Assembly: GCA_023251275.1 (NCBI GenBank)
Contig: JAHEZC010000006.1
Coordinates: 1-15,363 of the forward strand
Reading direction: 5' to 3'
Source of the DNA: Parafilimonas sp.
Lineage (GTDB): Bacteria; Bacteroidota; Bacteroidia; Chitinophagales; Chitinophagaceae
DNA: 15,363 nucleotides
Shown here: piece after piece, positions 7,866 through 15,351 of the stretch
How the letters are laid out: every line of letters begins with the position of its first letter
Position numbering within the stretch: the stretch's first letter is position 1
Made by a program: the position numbers and the translations under genes
Notes under the pieces: model-generated
Database searches by the model: none
Seen by the model: only the letters and a program-made list of their open reading frames with translations
What the model was told of the DNA's origin: nothing

Positions 7866-10800
7866 CTATGTAGTCTTTATTCTTTCAACAAAATACATAT
7901 CAATCTCGCCTTTATTCTTCGCTTCTACTTTTCCGCGATAAGTGCAGATGAATTTTTCTTTCACTAAATCATAAGTGCTGCCGCTGATGTTTACTTTGCC
8001 GGGTTCCCCGCTGCTTTCCATACGTGAGGCGATATTCACCGCGTCTCCCCAGATATCGTAGGCGAATTTTTTTATTCCAACTATTCCCGCTACCACCGGC
8101 CCGGTATGCAAACCGATCCGTATTTCAAAAAAAGTCTTTCCCTGTGCTGCTCTTCTTTCTTTTTCCAGGATCATAAAATCCCTGATTTCTATGGCTGCCA
8201 TCAGCGTATCTTCCGGATTTGTTTTTTTTTCGACAGGCAATCCTCCTGCGCACATATAACTATCCCCAATGGTTTTTATTTTTTCGATTCCGTACCTGCT
8301 GATAATGTTATCGAAGGCACTGTAACAGAAATTTATTTCGCTTACCAATTCCTGTGCATTCAGATGCTCGCTCATGATGCTGAAGTTCTTGAAGTCTGTG
8401 AACAAAACAGTGACTTCATTAAAATCTTTTGCTTTTGCAGTGCCTGTTTTTTTCAGTTCTTCTGCCGTTTCAGCAGGCAGAATATTCAGCAGCAGACTTT
8501 CAGACCTGTCTTTTTCTTTGCGTAATTCACTAGTTCTTATTTCAACTTTCTCCTCCAATATTTCTTTCTCTTTTCTCAATGCTCCAGTTCTCCACCTAAA
8601 GATTAACACGATACTCATTAATATGATGAATGCATAAATTACATACATCCACCAGGCACGATACCAGGGCGGAAGGACTGTAAATGAATACTGGATGGGT
8701 TTACTCCAAACCCCATCCGGGCTTTGGGCTTTCAGACTAAAAGTATAAGTGCCTTCGTGTATATTACCGAAGGTGGCCGATGTTTTATTTGCAACGGGGC
8801 TCCAGTCATGGTCATATCCTTCCAGTATATATTGGTAGCGGACAAGGAAGCTTTTTCCTGTTTCCAAAGCGGCAAAATCAAAAGTTACATTGTTGTGCTT
8901 AAACGGTAAAACAAGGTTTTCAGGTATTGAATAAAAAGGAGTGATACTATCAAATTTTACATCGCCAAATTTTTTACGCATGGCATCACGCTGAGCTGCC
9001 GTCAAAGCCTTATCAAAAATGATTGCTTCTTCCGTTATGTTTGGAGCTATAGTATTGCTATCGGCTTTCAGCTCCGACCTACCATCTCGTCCGGAAGCGA
9101 GAAGATCATACCAACAAATATTCTCATTATTTATTTTTATACTCTGTATAAAAACATTTGGAGCAGCAGTGTCTTTATGTATTGCGCTGTAATCAAACCT
9201 GACTAATTTTTCTCCTCCTGTACCAATCCAGATCAGGCCTTTTCTGTCAACGTACATAGCGTTGTTGTTGATGTCTTTTACCGGGTAGCCGGTTTTTTGA
9301 TTATAATATTCCAGGCCTTCTTTGGCAAATGATTGCCCGGATGTTCCTAACCCGCCTTTAAGGACAGTAATGCCTAAGTTAGTACCGATGATAATATTAC
9401 CGCTGCTATCCTCAACAACGTCATAAACAATATCATCTGCAAGGCCTTCATTGGTTGTGAAATTTTCAAAAGTCATTTTATTCCCATCTGCAGCATTAGT
9501 TTTCTCATTATTCGCTTCTGGTGCTTCCTGACTGCGATTACGCAACACAGACACGCCTCCGCCATCTGTGCCAAACCAGATGTTTCCTGACTTGTCTTCA
9601 GTGATGCAATAAATAGTGTTGTTGGAAAGACCTTGCACCGTTGTAAAATTGGTAAAAGATTTTCCATCATATCTGCTCACACCTGCACCGGTAGATCCGA
9701 ACCAGAGATTTCCTGCTTTATCTTCAGCGATGCAGGAGACACGATTGTCAACAAGCCCTTGTTTTTTTGTAAAATTGATGAAGGATTTCCCGTCATAACG
9801 ACTCACACCGCCGCCGTCTGTGCCAAACCAAAGATTTCCCTTCTTATCTTCTGTGATACAATAAACCTTATTATTAGAGAGCCCCTGCGCTTCTGTATAA
9901 TTGGTGAAAGATTGCCCGTTATAACGACTTACTCCATCGCCACTTGTGGCGAACCAGAGATTTCCTTTTTTATCTTCAATAATGCCGAAAATAGTATTAT
10001 CGGAGAAACCCTGCGCTGTTGTAAAATTCGTAAAGAATTTTCCATCATATTTACTCACCCCGCGGTCAGTGCCAAACCAGAGATTTCCCTTCTTATCTTC
10101 GGTTATACAATAAACCTTATTATTGGAGAGCCCCTGCGCTGCGGTAAAGCTGACAAAAGATTTTACGTCATAACGGATTACCCCTTCACTATTAGTGCCG
10201 AACCAGAGATTCCCCGCTCTATCTTCTTTGATGCTCCATACTTTATTATCAGAAAATCCTTGTTCTGTTGTAAAATTTGTAAAGGATTTTCCATCATATT
10301 TACTCACCCCGCGATCTGTGCCGAACCAGAGATTTCCTTTTTTATCTTCTGCAATGCTGTAAACATTATCATTAGTAAGGCCCTGCGCCGATGTAAAACT
10401 GGTAAAAGATTTTCCATCGTATTTATTCACCCCTCCGCCATTAGTGCCAAACCAGAGATTTCCTTTTTTATCTTCTGCGATGCACCAAACATAATTGTTA
10501 GAAAGCCCCTGTGCCGTAGTAAAATTGGTAAAGGATTTCCCATTATAGCGGCTTACCCCTCCCACAGTGCCGAACCAGAGATTTCCTTTTTTATCTTCTT
10601 TGATGCTCCATACTTTATTATCAGAGAGCCCCTGTGCGGTAGTAAAATTGGTAAAGGATTTTCCGTCATAACGGCTCACCCCTCCGCCAATAGTAGCGAA
10701 CCAGAGGTTTCCTCTTTTATCTTCCGTGATGCCCCATACATTGTTATTAGAGAGCCCTTGAGTTGTAGTAAAATTGGTAAAGGATTTTCCGTCATAGCGG

Positions 10801-11204
10801 CTCACTCCTCCGCCAACAGTGCCGAACCAGAGATTTCCCTCTTTATCTCTGTAGCCGCAACTGATGCTGCTTAGCGCGAGCCCTTGCTCAGTGTTATAGT
10901 TTTGCATGGTTACAAAAAAATCAGCGGGCTTTTTTTCCGGTGGTGCAAGCTCAATTTCTATGGGCTCGCCTGTTGTTTTAAAGATGTAAGAACCACCGGG
11001 CGTTTCAGGTACGGCAATAGTGCGGGGAGGAGGGCATGTGTCCGGATTGGGTGTGATGGGATTGCCTGCCGTTACAACAACAGGTGGTATTATGCTGTCT
11101 TGTTTTATCAGGGACTCCGGCTGCCCTGTTTTGCCTTGTGAGCATGAGTTTATAAGAAACGCGAAACTTATTAAAAAAAGCAAAAAAGTTAAAAGCTTAG
11201 CCAT
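7866..11204 (-). CDS. propeller/Y_Y_Y transmembrane sensor with class III adenylate cyclase domain
   Basis: 1112 residues. An N-terminal signal ends in LINSC (Cys21, possible lipobox). A Pro-rich linker leads to 11 two-component-regulator propeller repeats, whose N(L/I)WF cores start at residues 124, 166, 208, 249, 291, 332, 374, 415, 457, 499 and 541, plus two degenerate ones near 603 and 657. A Y_Y_Y beta-sandwich spans about 765-845, one TM helix about 848-868, a charged coiled coil about 873-905, then a class III cyclase domain about 925-1090. Metal Asp937 (LFTDF) and Asp981 (GDSYM) are present. Lys977 and Asp1050 (YDIWG) specify adenine; Asn1057 and Arg1061 complete the site. It should therefore sense a periplasmic ligand and make cAMP in the cytoplasm. 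Propeller/Y_Y_Y sensors more often carry histidine kinase outputs. The ligand is unknown. Confidence 0.93.
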   Translation of the reverse strand: MAKLLTFLLFLISFAFLINSCSQGKTGQPESLIKQDSIIPPVVVTAGNPITPNPDTCPPPRTIAVPETPGGSYIFKTTGEPIEIELAPPEKKPADFFVTMQNYNTEQGLALSSISCGYRDKEGNLWFGTVGGGVSRYDGKSFTNFTTTQGLSNNNVWGITEDKRGNLWFATIGGGVSRYDGKSFTNFTTAQGLSDNKVWSIKEDKKGNLWFGTVGGVSRYNGKSFTNFTTAQGLSNNYVWCIAEDKKGNLWFGTNGGGVNKYDGKSFTSFTSAQGLTNDNVYSIAEDKKGNLWFGTDRGVSKYDGKSFTNFTTEQGFSDNKVWSIKEDRAGNLWFGTNSEGVIRYDVKSFVSFTAAQGLSNNKVYCITEDKKGNLWFGTDRGVSKYDGKFFTNFTTAQGFSDNTIFGIIEDKKGNLWFATSGDGVSRYNGQSFTNYTEAQGLSNNKVYCITEDKKGNLWFGTDGGGVSRYDGKSFINFTKKQGLVDNRVSCIAEDKAGNLWFGSTGAGVSRYDGKSFTNFTTVQGLSNNTIYCITEDKSGNIWFGTDGGGVSVLRNRSQEAPEANNEKTNAADGNKMTFENFTTNEGLADDIVYDVVEDSSGNIIIGTNLGITVLKGGLGTSGQSFAKEGLEYYNQKTGYPVKDINNNAMYVDRKGLIWIGTGGEKLVRFDYSAIHKDTAAPNVFIQSIKINNENICWYDLLASGRDGRSELKADSNTIAPNITEEAIIFDKALTAAQRDAMRKKFGDVKFDSITPFYSIPENLVLPFKHNNVTFDFAALETGKSFLVRYQYILEGYDHDWSPVANKTSATFGNIHEGTYTFSLKAQSPDGVWSKPIQYSFTVLPPWYRAWWMYVIYAFIILMSIVLIFRWRTGALRKEKEILEEKVEIRTSELRKEKDRSESLLLNILPAETAEELKKTGTAKAKDFNEVTVLFTDFKNFSIMSEHLNAQELVSEINFCYSAFDNIISRYGIEKIKTIGDSYMCAGGLPVEKKTNPEDTLMAAIEIRDFMILEKERRAAQGKTFFEIRIGLHTGPVVAGIVGIKKFAYDIWGDAVNIASRMESSGEPGKVNISGSTYDLVKEKFICTYRGKVEAKNKGEIDMYFVERIKTT
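9540..10847 (-). repeat. tandem ~126-bp repeats encoding propeller blades
   Basis: Eleven direct repeats with a period of 123 or 126 bp (41 or 42 codons) lie inside the cyclase-sensor gene. The unit encodes a blade of the pattern EDKKGNLWFGT-GG-VSRYDGKSF followed by TNFT-AQGLSNN. Several units are nearly identical at the DNA level, notably the two coding for FGTDRGVSKYDGK, which suggests recent duplication or gene conversion. The array is liable to copy-number change and to assembly collapse. Confidence 0.9.
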
Positions 11205-11366
11205 GTTAATGGTCGTTGATTATAAGGATTCACCCAGGTTGCATACTGATCTCACTGCTTATAAGATGTCAAAATCAAATGGAGAAAACCGGCCTCTCTT
11301 TTGAAACCTGCCTGTTTCATTTTTGATTTAGTCGTAATTACAGCACAAACGCAGCACAAAAGAAAT

Positions 11367-11393
11367 AAAAAAATCCCGCTGTTGAGCAGGATT
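11367..11393 (-). terminator. intrinsic terminator of the DUF4397 gene
   Basis: Read on the minus strand, a 9-bp stem (AATCCTGCT pairing with AGCGGGATT, one G-U pair) closes a 4-nt loop and is followed by seven T. It begins about 28 nt past the DUF4397 stop codon, the expected place. Confidence 0.72.
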
Positions 11394-11421
11394 CGAATAT
11401 TAAATGAAAATGTATTATTTA

Positions 11422-12117
11422 TTATTCGTTTTGAATGACATTTCCAATGCCTAATGCCTGTGCCCCTGTGCCTCCGGCAAATCCCTTAAGGTAAATGGAA
11501 TATACCTTTCCTCCCTGGAATACAGCACCCGGTGCGGATGTAATGACGTCAGAGGTTCCTGCATTCCGGACCTCAAGGTTATAACCGCCCGCCGGAACTG
11601 TAATAAATTGCTGGTAAGAAGTATTAGCGCTTTCATCATTAAAGATCCGGTTGCTGTACAACGGCGTTGCGATACCGGTAACTCCAAGATCCACCGCAGC
11701 CACATCAGGGCTGAAATGAAAAAAACGAAGCCTCACTGAATCTGCGGGCGGAACACTGAAATTATCAATAACAGCTACGCCTTTAATATGAGAAAAAGAG
11801 TCAATTGTATAAATGGAATAGGCTGCGGCAGGTGCAAGATTAAAACCTGTATCAAGCACATAATTCGTCGTACCTGTGGCTGCAACTTTTATATTTAATG
11901 TGCCCGGCGAAAGTGAAAAATAACCTGTATCGCTTGTATAAGGAAAACCCGAAACCAGCAGATTTCCGTCTGCATATACATCTACATTCGGGGCATCAGG
12001 CGACACCTGTACAAAAGCAAATTGAGTATAAGGCGGTGTAGTGGAATTATCATTAAGGTTACAACTGCTTACTGCCGACAGTAATAAAATAAAAGATAAA
12101 AAACGGTAGTTTTTCAT
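11422..12117 (-). CDS. DUF4397 domain lipoprotein
   Basis: 231 residues with a signal peptide and lipobox VSSC (Cys19), so probably lipid-anchored in the envelope. The mature protein has two related beta-sandwich halves. The first starts FAFVQVSPDAPNVDVYADG (about 33-85). The second is RLRFFHFSPDVAAVDLGVTG through VPAGGYNLEVRNAGT (about 129-190). The SPDAP-VDVY pattern is typical of DUF4397, which is common in Bacteroidota surface or envelope proteins of unknown function. It is a single-gene unit, with a terminator just downstream and an own leader upstream. No catalytic residues are evident; a structural or binding role is more likely. Confidence 0.87.
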   Translation of the reverse strand: MKNYRFLSFILLLSAVSSCNLNDNSTTPPYTQFAFVQVSPDAPNVDVYADGNLLVSGFPYTSDTGYFSLSPGTLNIKVAATGTTNYVLDTGFNLAPAAAYSIYTIDSFSHIKGVAVIDNFSVPPADSVRLRFFHFSPDVAAVDLGVTGIATPLYSNRIFNDESANTSYQQFITVPAGGYNLEVRNAGTSDVITSAPGAVFQGGKVYSIYLKGFAGGTGAQALGIGNVIQNE

Positions 12118-12505
12118 ATTGGTGTTTTTTAGTTAGAAGATAAAACGAAGATAAGAGACAATATTACCTGGCAATTTGCCATCAAAGTTTGTTAAGAGAA
12201 CTTTATGTTAAAATTGCTTCGTTGAAAAATGAATAAAGATACCCAGAAATAGTGGTTGTGAACTTTTATAAAGTGAGATCGTTATTTGTGGCTGAAATTC
12301 TTTACAAAAATCAGTAACAGAAAACTAAGGGGCAATTGATATGCTATTTTTGCTGGTCACCAGGCTAATAACAACACAGCATTGTGCTTCTAATTTTGCA
12401 TACTTAAACTGGAAGAACGAGGGAAGAGGAAAAAGTTGTTAACAAAAGCTTAGCTCATATTTAAAATGGCATTTCTTTCATTTAAAATTTGGACAATTTC
12501 GCTTC
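12118..12505. other. 388-nt intergenic region between DUF4397 and vsr
   Basis: An AT-rich divergent region with no open frame of note. It should hold the minus-strand promoter of the DUF4397 gene and the plus-strand promoter of the restriction module. Two TANNTTTG-like -7 boxes are on the plus strand (12345-12352 and 12391-12398). Close to vsr there is an imperfect direct repeat (ATTTAAAAT at about 12459-12467 and again at about 12480-12488). No C-protein gene or convincing operator was seen. The left border of the accessory module probably falls in this stretch. Confidence 0.5.
12391..12398 (+). promoter_or_regulatory. candidate Bacteroidota -7 box upstream of vsr
   Basis: TAATTTTG matches the TANNTTTG -7 consensus of the Bacteroidota primary sigma factor. 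A second match, TATTTTTG, lies at 12345-12352. Neither has a TTG at the expected 17-23 bp upstream, so both are tentative. The box would give a leader of about 100 nt. Confidence 0.25.
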
Positions 12506-12922
12506 ATGGCAGATGTGCATAACAAAGAAATAAGAAGTTATAATATGAGCAGGATCCGTTCAAAAAATACGCAGCCGGAGATCCAGCTCAGAAGGGTTCT
12601 TCACGCAAATGGTTTTCGATTCAGATTGCATTACAAAGATTTACCGGGCAGCCCGGATATTGTACTGCCAAAATATCGCACAGTAATTTTTGTACACGGT
12701 TGTTTCTGGCATAATCACAAAAATTGCAGATTCGCAAAATTTCCAGCGACGAACAAAACCTATTGGACACCCAAGCTTTTAAACAACATTAAACGTGACG
12801 ATAAAAACCGCTTGGCTTTAAAAAAGGCAGGGTGGAAAGTAATAAGAATATGGACATGCAGGTTAAAGCCATTTTATTTTAATAAAACAGTTTCTGTATT
12901 ACTTAAAAAGTTGTGCATATAA
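12506..12922 (+). CDS. vsr: very short patch repair endonuclease (Vsr)
   Basis: Nicks next to T:G mismatches produced by deamination of 5-methylcytosine, which starts short-patch repair. 138 residues, the normal size. The N-terminus has MSRIRSKNTQPE with Glu25. Asp51 (SPDIVL) and His64/His69 (VHGCFWH) form the metal and catalytic site. The structural zinc ligands are likely Cys66, His71, Cys74 and Cys118 (IWTC). Vsr genes travel with cytosine-5 methyltransferases, and one follows 73 nt downstream. This supports m5C chemistry for the module. The ATG at 12506 gives the typical family start. Confidence 0.94.
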   Translation: MADVHNKEIRSYNMSRIRSKNTQPEIQLRRVLHANGFRFRLHYKDLPGSPDIVLPKYRTVIFVHGCFWHNHKNCRFAKFPATNKTYWTPKLLNNIKRDDKNRLALKKAGWKVIRIWTCRLKPFYFNKTVSVLLKKLCI

Positions 12923-12995
12923 TATTGTTTGTGGATAATATATTCTGTATTGACATTCAGGTTTTACGTATTTTTATAAATAAAGTTTTACAGCA

Positions 12996-13559
12996 ATGGA
13001 GTATGTGAATTTTATTAGTGAAACGCTTATCCCGAGAATAACAGAAAAAGAAATTGTACTGGATTTATTTGCGGGCTGCGGGGGACTTTCATTAGGCTTT
13101 GAAGCTGCAGGCTATAAAACTATTGGTTATGAAATGGAGCCGAATGCCGCAGAAACTTACAGACAAAACCTTAACGGTAACTGCACTACTGTAAAGCTTG
13201 ACACATTTTTTAATTATCCTGATGCCCAAATAATAATTGGCGGTCCGCCATGCCAGCCTTTCAGTGTTGGCGGTCACCAGTTAGGAATGAAAGATGCAAG
13301 AGATGGTTTCCCGATTTTCATTGATGCTGTAAGAAAACTGAAACCCAAAGTTTTTATGTTTGAAAATGTGAGGGGGCTTTTGTACACTAATAAATGGTAT
13401 TTTGAATTAATAGTAGAAGAACTGAAAAGACTTGGCTATATGGTTGATTATCGCTTATTGAATGCTGTTCACTTCGGAGTCCCGCAAAACAGGGAAAGGC
13501 TTTTTGTGATCGGTCATAAATCGCAATTTCAATTCCCGATAAGGGAAAAAATAAAATAA
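12996..13559 (+). CDS. DNA cytosine-5 methyltransferase, N-terminal part (frameshifted)
   Basis: First 187 codons of a type II m5C methyltransferase that transfers methyl from SAM to C5 of a target cytosine. Motif I DLFAGCGGLSLGF binds SAM (about residues 23-35). The motif IV loop GGPPCQPFS has catalytic Cys86, motif VI FENVRG has Glu113, and motif VIII VPQNRERLFVIG is complete. The frame stops at TAA 13557 just after motif VIII. The rest, including target recognition, motif IX and motif X, continues in the -1 frame, so this ORF alone cannot be active. It lies after vsr and before a BsuBI/PstI-family endonuclease. Joined with the downstream part, it gives 337 residues, a normal length for a small m5C enzyme. 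Confidence 0.9.
   Translation: MEYVNFISETLIPRITEKEIVLDLFAGCGGLSLGFEAAGYKTIGYEMEPNAAETYRQNLNGNCTTVKLDTFFNYPDAQIIIGGPPCQPFSVGGHQLGMKDARDGFPIFIDAVRKLKPKVFMFENVRGLLYTNKWYFELIVEELKRLGYMVDYRLLNAVHFGVPQNRERLFVIGHKSQFQFPIREKIK
13546..13551 (+). other. A6 run at the frameshift point of the methyltransferase
   Basis: Reading GAA AAA ATA AAA TAA ends the gene. Slipping back one base in the A6 run gives GAA AAA AAT AAA ATA ACT, which continues as N-K-I-T-A-G-E-A-I-K-D-L into the downstream frame without a stop. Adding one A gives exactly 338 codons including the stop. The string is not a canonical X XXY YYZ slippery heptamer. Confidence 0.82.
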
Positions 13560-14008
13560 CTGCGGGGGAAGCTATTAAAGATTTAATGTACACTATCCCT
13601 CCTGAAAGTAAATTCCTGACAAGCGCACAAGACATTTATATAGCCAAATACGAAAAAGCTTCTGAATGTATAAATCCACGGGATTTATACACTGATAAAC
13701 CTGCAAGAACATTAACCTGCCGAAATCTTGCTGCAGCGACAGGCGATATGCAAAGGATAAAATTACAAGATGGCAGACGAAGGCGTTTATTAATTCGTGA
13801 GGCCGCAAGACTTCAGTCATTTCCCGACTGGTTCAAATTTTCAGGTAATGAAACAAGCCAGTTTTATCAAATAGGCAATGCAGTTCCGCCTTTATTAGCT
13901 TACCAGCTTGCACAGTCTGTAAAAAAATGCTATAAGACACCGGGCAAACTTTTGTCGCTGAATGAATACAAATCTTTACCTGTAAACCAAAAGATTGCTT
14001 TGTTTTGA
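13560..14008 (+). CDS. DNA cytosine-5 methyltransferase, C-terminal part (frameshifted)
   Basis: Continuation of the methyltransferase in the -1 frame. No stop interrupts the path from the A6 run, reading TAGEAIKDLMYTIPPESKF. An ATG at 13586 could start an isolated 140-residue fragment, but it sits in the middle of the domain and is not a natural start. It carries a short target-recognition region, motif IX (DKPARTLTCRN) and motif X (QIGNAVPPLLAYQLAQ), which closes the SAM pocket. The TGA stop at 14006-14008 overlaps the endonuclease ATG by one base (TGATG), indicating coupled translation of methyltransferase and endonuclease. Codon use and A/T richness match the first half, so both come from one gene. 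Confidence 0.88.
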
Positions 14009-15003
14009 TGAAAACCTATTTAACAAATTCAAATAAAACCCCGCAAACCCAAAAGCTTATAAACCAGGGGCTGGATATTTTAGAAAGTGTCGGAATTCCC
14101 TTTGAAAATAAAACAACTAAAGGGTTGCAAAGTATGGCAATGTGTTTCCTGGCAGTGGCGGTGGTTTTTAAATCGTGGAAACAGGCTAAAGGGCAAAACG
14201 AAAATCGCCACTTAAAAACAAGAGATATTATCAAGTTTATTAATGAGCATTACGAAGAAAATATTTCTCCTGGTTCTTATGACGATATTAGGCGTAAGCA
14301 TTTAAAATTGTTAGTACTTGGAGAATTAATATTAAATAGCGCAGACAACCCAAGCGCATCTACTAATGATCCTACGAGAGGATACACGCTAAAATCAGAT
14401 TTCGGGAACTTAATCATTTATTACAATACCAGTGAATGGGAAATTAAACTTAAATTATTTTTAAAAAATCAAAAACCTTTATCTGAACTGCTCGCAAGAA
14501 ACAGGGCAATTATTAAATTGCCTGTTACTCTTCCCGGAAATATTGAAATAAAATTGTCGCAAGGCGGACACAATGAACTGCAAAGAGAAGTTATTGAAGA
14601 GTTTTTACCGCGCTTCGGACTTGGATGCGAAGTATTATATATTGGCGATACAAGCAAAAAAATATTGCATTATGAAGAAGATAAGCTGAAAACATTGGCC
14701 TTCTTTAAGCTTTCACATGATGATTTGCCCGATATAATTGCCTATAATGCCGAGAAAAATTGGTTATATCTTATTGAAGCTGTTTTCAGCTCATGTCCAA
14801 TGAGTGAACAAAGAGTTTTGGAATTAAAAAAGGCATTACAGAATTGCTCAGCAGAATTAATTTTTGTTACTGTCTTTACTTCAAGGAATGATTTCAAAAA
14901 ATATTTAACAGAAATAGCTTGGGAAACAGAAGTTTGGACAGCTGACAACCCTGATCATCTGATTCACTTTAATGGAGAAAAGTTTTTAGGACCTTATGTT
15001 TGA
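14008..15003 (+). CDS. BsuBI/PstI-family type II restriction endonuclease
   Basis: 331 residues from the ATG at 14008. A TTG at 14005 is also open, but the TGATG overlap with the methyltransferase stop favours ATG. The N-terminal part (about 1-160) has an alpha-rich DNA-recognition-like domain with THKGL/KSW-type and RGYTL segments. The C-terminal part fits the family nuclease core: LPDIIAYN (Asp242), then [16 protein letters not shown] (Glu257), [14 protein letters not shown], the strongly conserved [20 protein letters not shown], and a terminal FLGPY. It is open and full length, with no sign of decay. BsuBI and PstI cut CTGCAG but are paired with adenine methyltransferases; here the partner is a cytosine enzyme, so the recognition sequence may differ. 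Confidence 0.9.
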   Translation: [331 protein letters not shown]

Positions 15004-15032
15004 GTTACCTATCTTTTCAGTAAAATGATATT

Positions 15033-15049
15033 AAAGCGGCAGCTTTTTT
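15033..15049 (+). terminator. weak intrinsic terminator after the restriction operon
   Basis: A short 5-bp stem (AAAGC / GCTTT) with a GGCA loop and a following T-run lies about 30 nt past the endonuclease stop. The stem is short, so it is only a candidate. Confidence 0.4.
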
Positions 15050-15201
15050 CTTTTAACACAAGCACGCAATATTTCTTCCTCAGTAAAGTTCAGAATCTCT
15101 CAATGAGTAACGAGAAGCGTGATGAAGAATTTCAGTTAATAACATAAAAATTCTCTGTTTTCATTTTTCATTTCACTATTCTTCCCGATATTGAAATTTT
15201 T

Positions 15202-15234
15202 GGGAGAAAGAGTTTTCTCAAACCTGATTCTCCC
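15202..15234. repeat. inverted repeat just upstream of the tRNA promoter
   Basis: GGGAGAA (15202-15208) and TTCTCCC (15228-15234) are perfect complements. An alternative inner hairpin pairs GAGAAA (15204-15209) with TTTCTC (15214-15219). The element ends directly at the TATTTTTG box, so it could be an operator-like site or a chance structure. Confidence 0.4.
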
Positions 15235-15242
15235 TATTTTTG
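15235..15242 (+). promoter_or_regulatory. -7 box of the tRNA-Asn promoter
   Basis: TATTTTTG is an exact match to the Bacteroidota -7 consensus TANNTTTG. It lies 10 nt before the mature tRNA 5' end, so transcription would start a few bases upstream of the tRNA. A clear -33 TTG is not seen. Confidence 0.5.
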
Positions 15243-15252
15243 CAGCCCTCAT

Positions 15253-15326
15253 TCCTGCTTAGCTCAGTTGGTTAGAGCATCTGACTGTTAATCAGAGGGT
15301 CGCTGGTTCAAGTCCAGCAGCAGGAG
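15253..15326 (+). tRNA. tRNA-Asn (GTT anticodon)
   Basis: A complete cloverleaf of 74 nt. The acceptor stem TCCTGCT pairs with AGCAGGA. The D arm has AGCTCAGTTGGTTAGAGC, the anticodon loop reads CTGTTAA with anticodon GTT, and the T arm is GCTGG TTCAAGT CCAGC. The discriminator base is G, as expected for Asn. CCA is not encoded, as is usual in Bacteroidota. tRNA genes are frequent integration sites, which is relevant to the accessory restriction module on its 5' side. Confidence 0.96.
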
Positions 15327-15329
15327 CAG

Positions 15330-15351
15330 AAGTCCCGGTCGGGACTTTTTT
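15330..15351 (+). terminator. intrinsic terminator of tRNA-Asn
   Basis: A perfect 8-bp inverted repeat AAGTCCCG / CGGGACTT with a 2-nt GT centre is followed by a T-run (effective loop probably four bases). It starts 4 nt after the tRNA 3' end and should end the tRNA transcript. Confidence 0.85.

Noticed and set aside
9540..10847. CRISPR-like array
   Set aside because: The repeats are contiguous 123-126 bp coding units without spacers and translate into propeller blades.
9633..10874. A 413-codon open frame on the plus strand
   Set aside because: It is antisense to the propeller repeats. The repeat period is a multiple of three and keeps the opposite frame open. The translation shows only repeated Ile/Phe/Cys-rich strings and the real gene is clear on the minus strand.
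12950..12980. E. coli-like TTGACA and TATAAA boxes, 19 bp apart, before the methyltransferase
   Set aside because: The spacing is long and Bacteroidota use a different consensus. It may be a relic of foreign origin but is not convincing as a promoter.
13546..13559. Programmed -1 frameshift signal
   Set aside because: The run is only six A and not a canonical slippery heptamer in phase, and no obvious downstream stem was found. A sequence error or mutation is simpler, though not excluded.
14005..14007. TTG as start of the restriction endonuclease
   Set aside because: An ATG follows at once and overlaps the methyltransferase stop as TGATG, a better coupled start.
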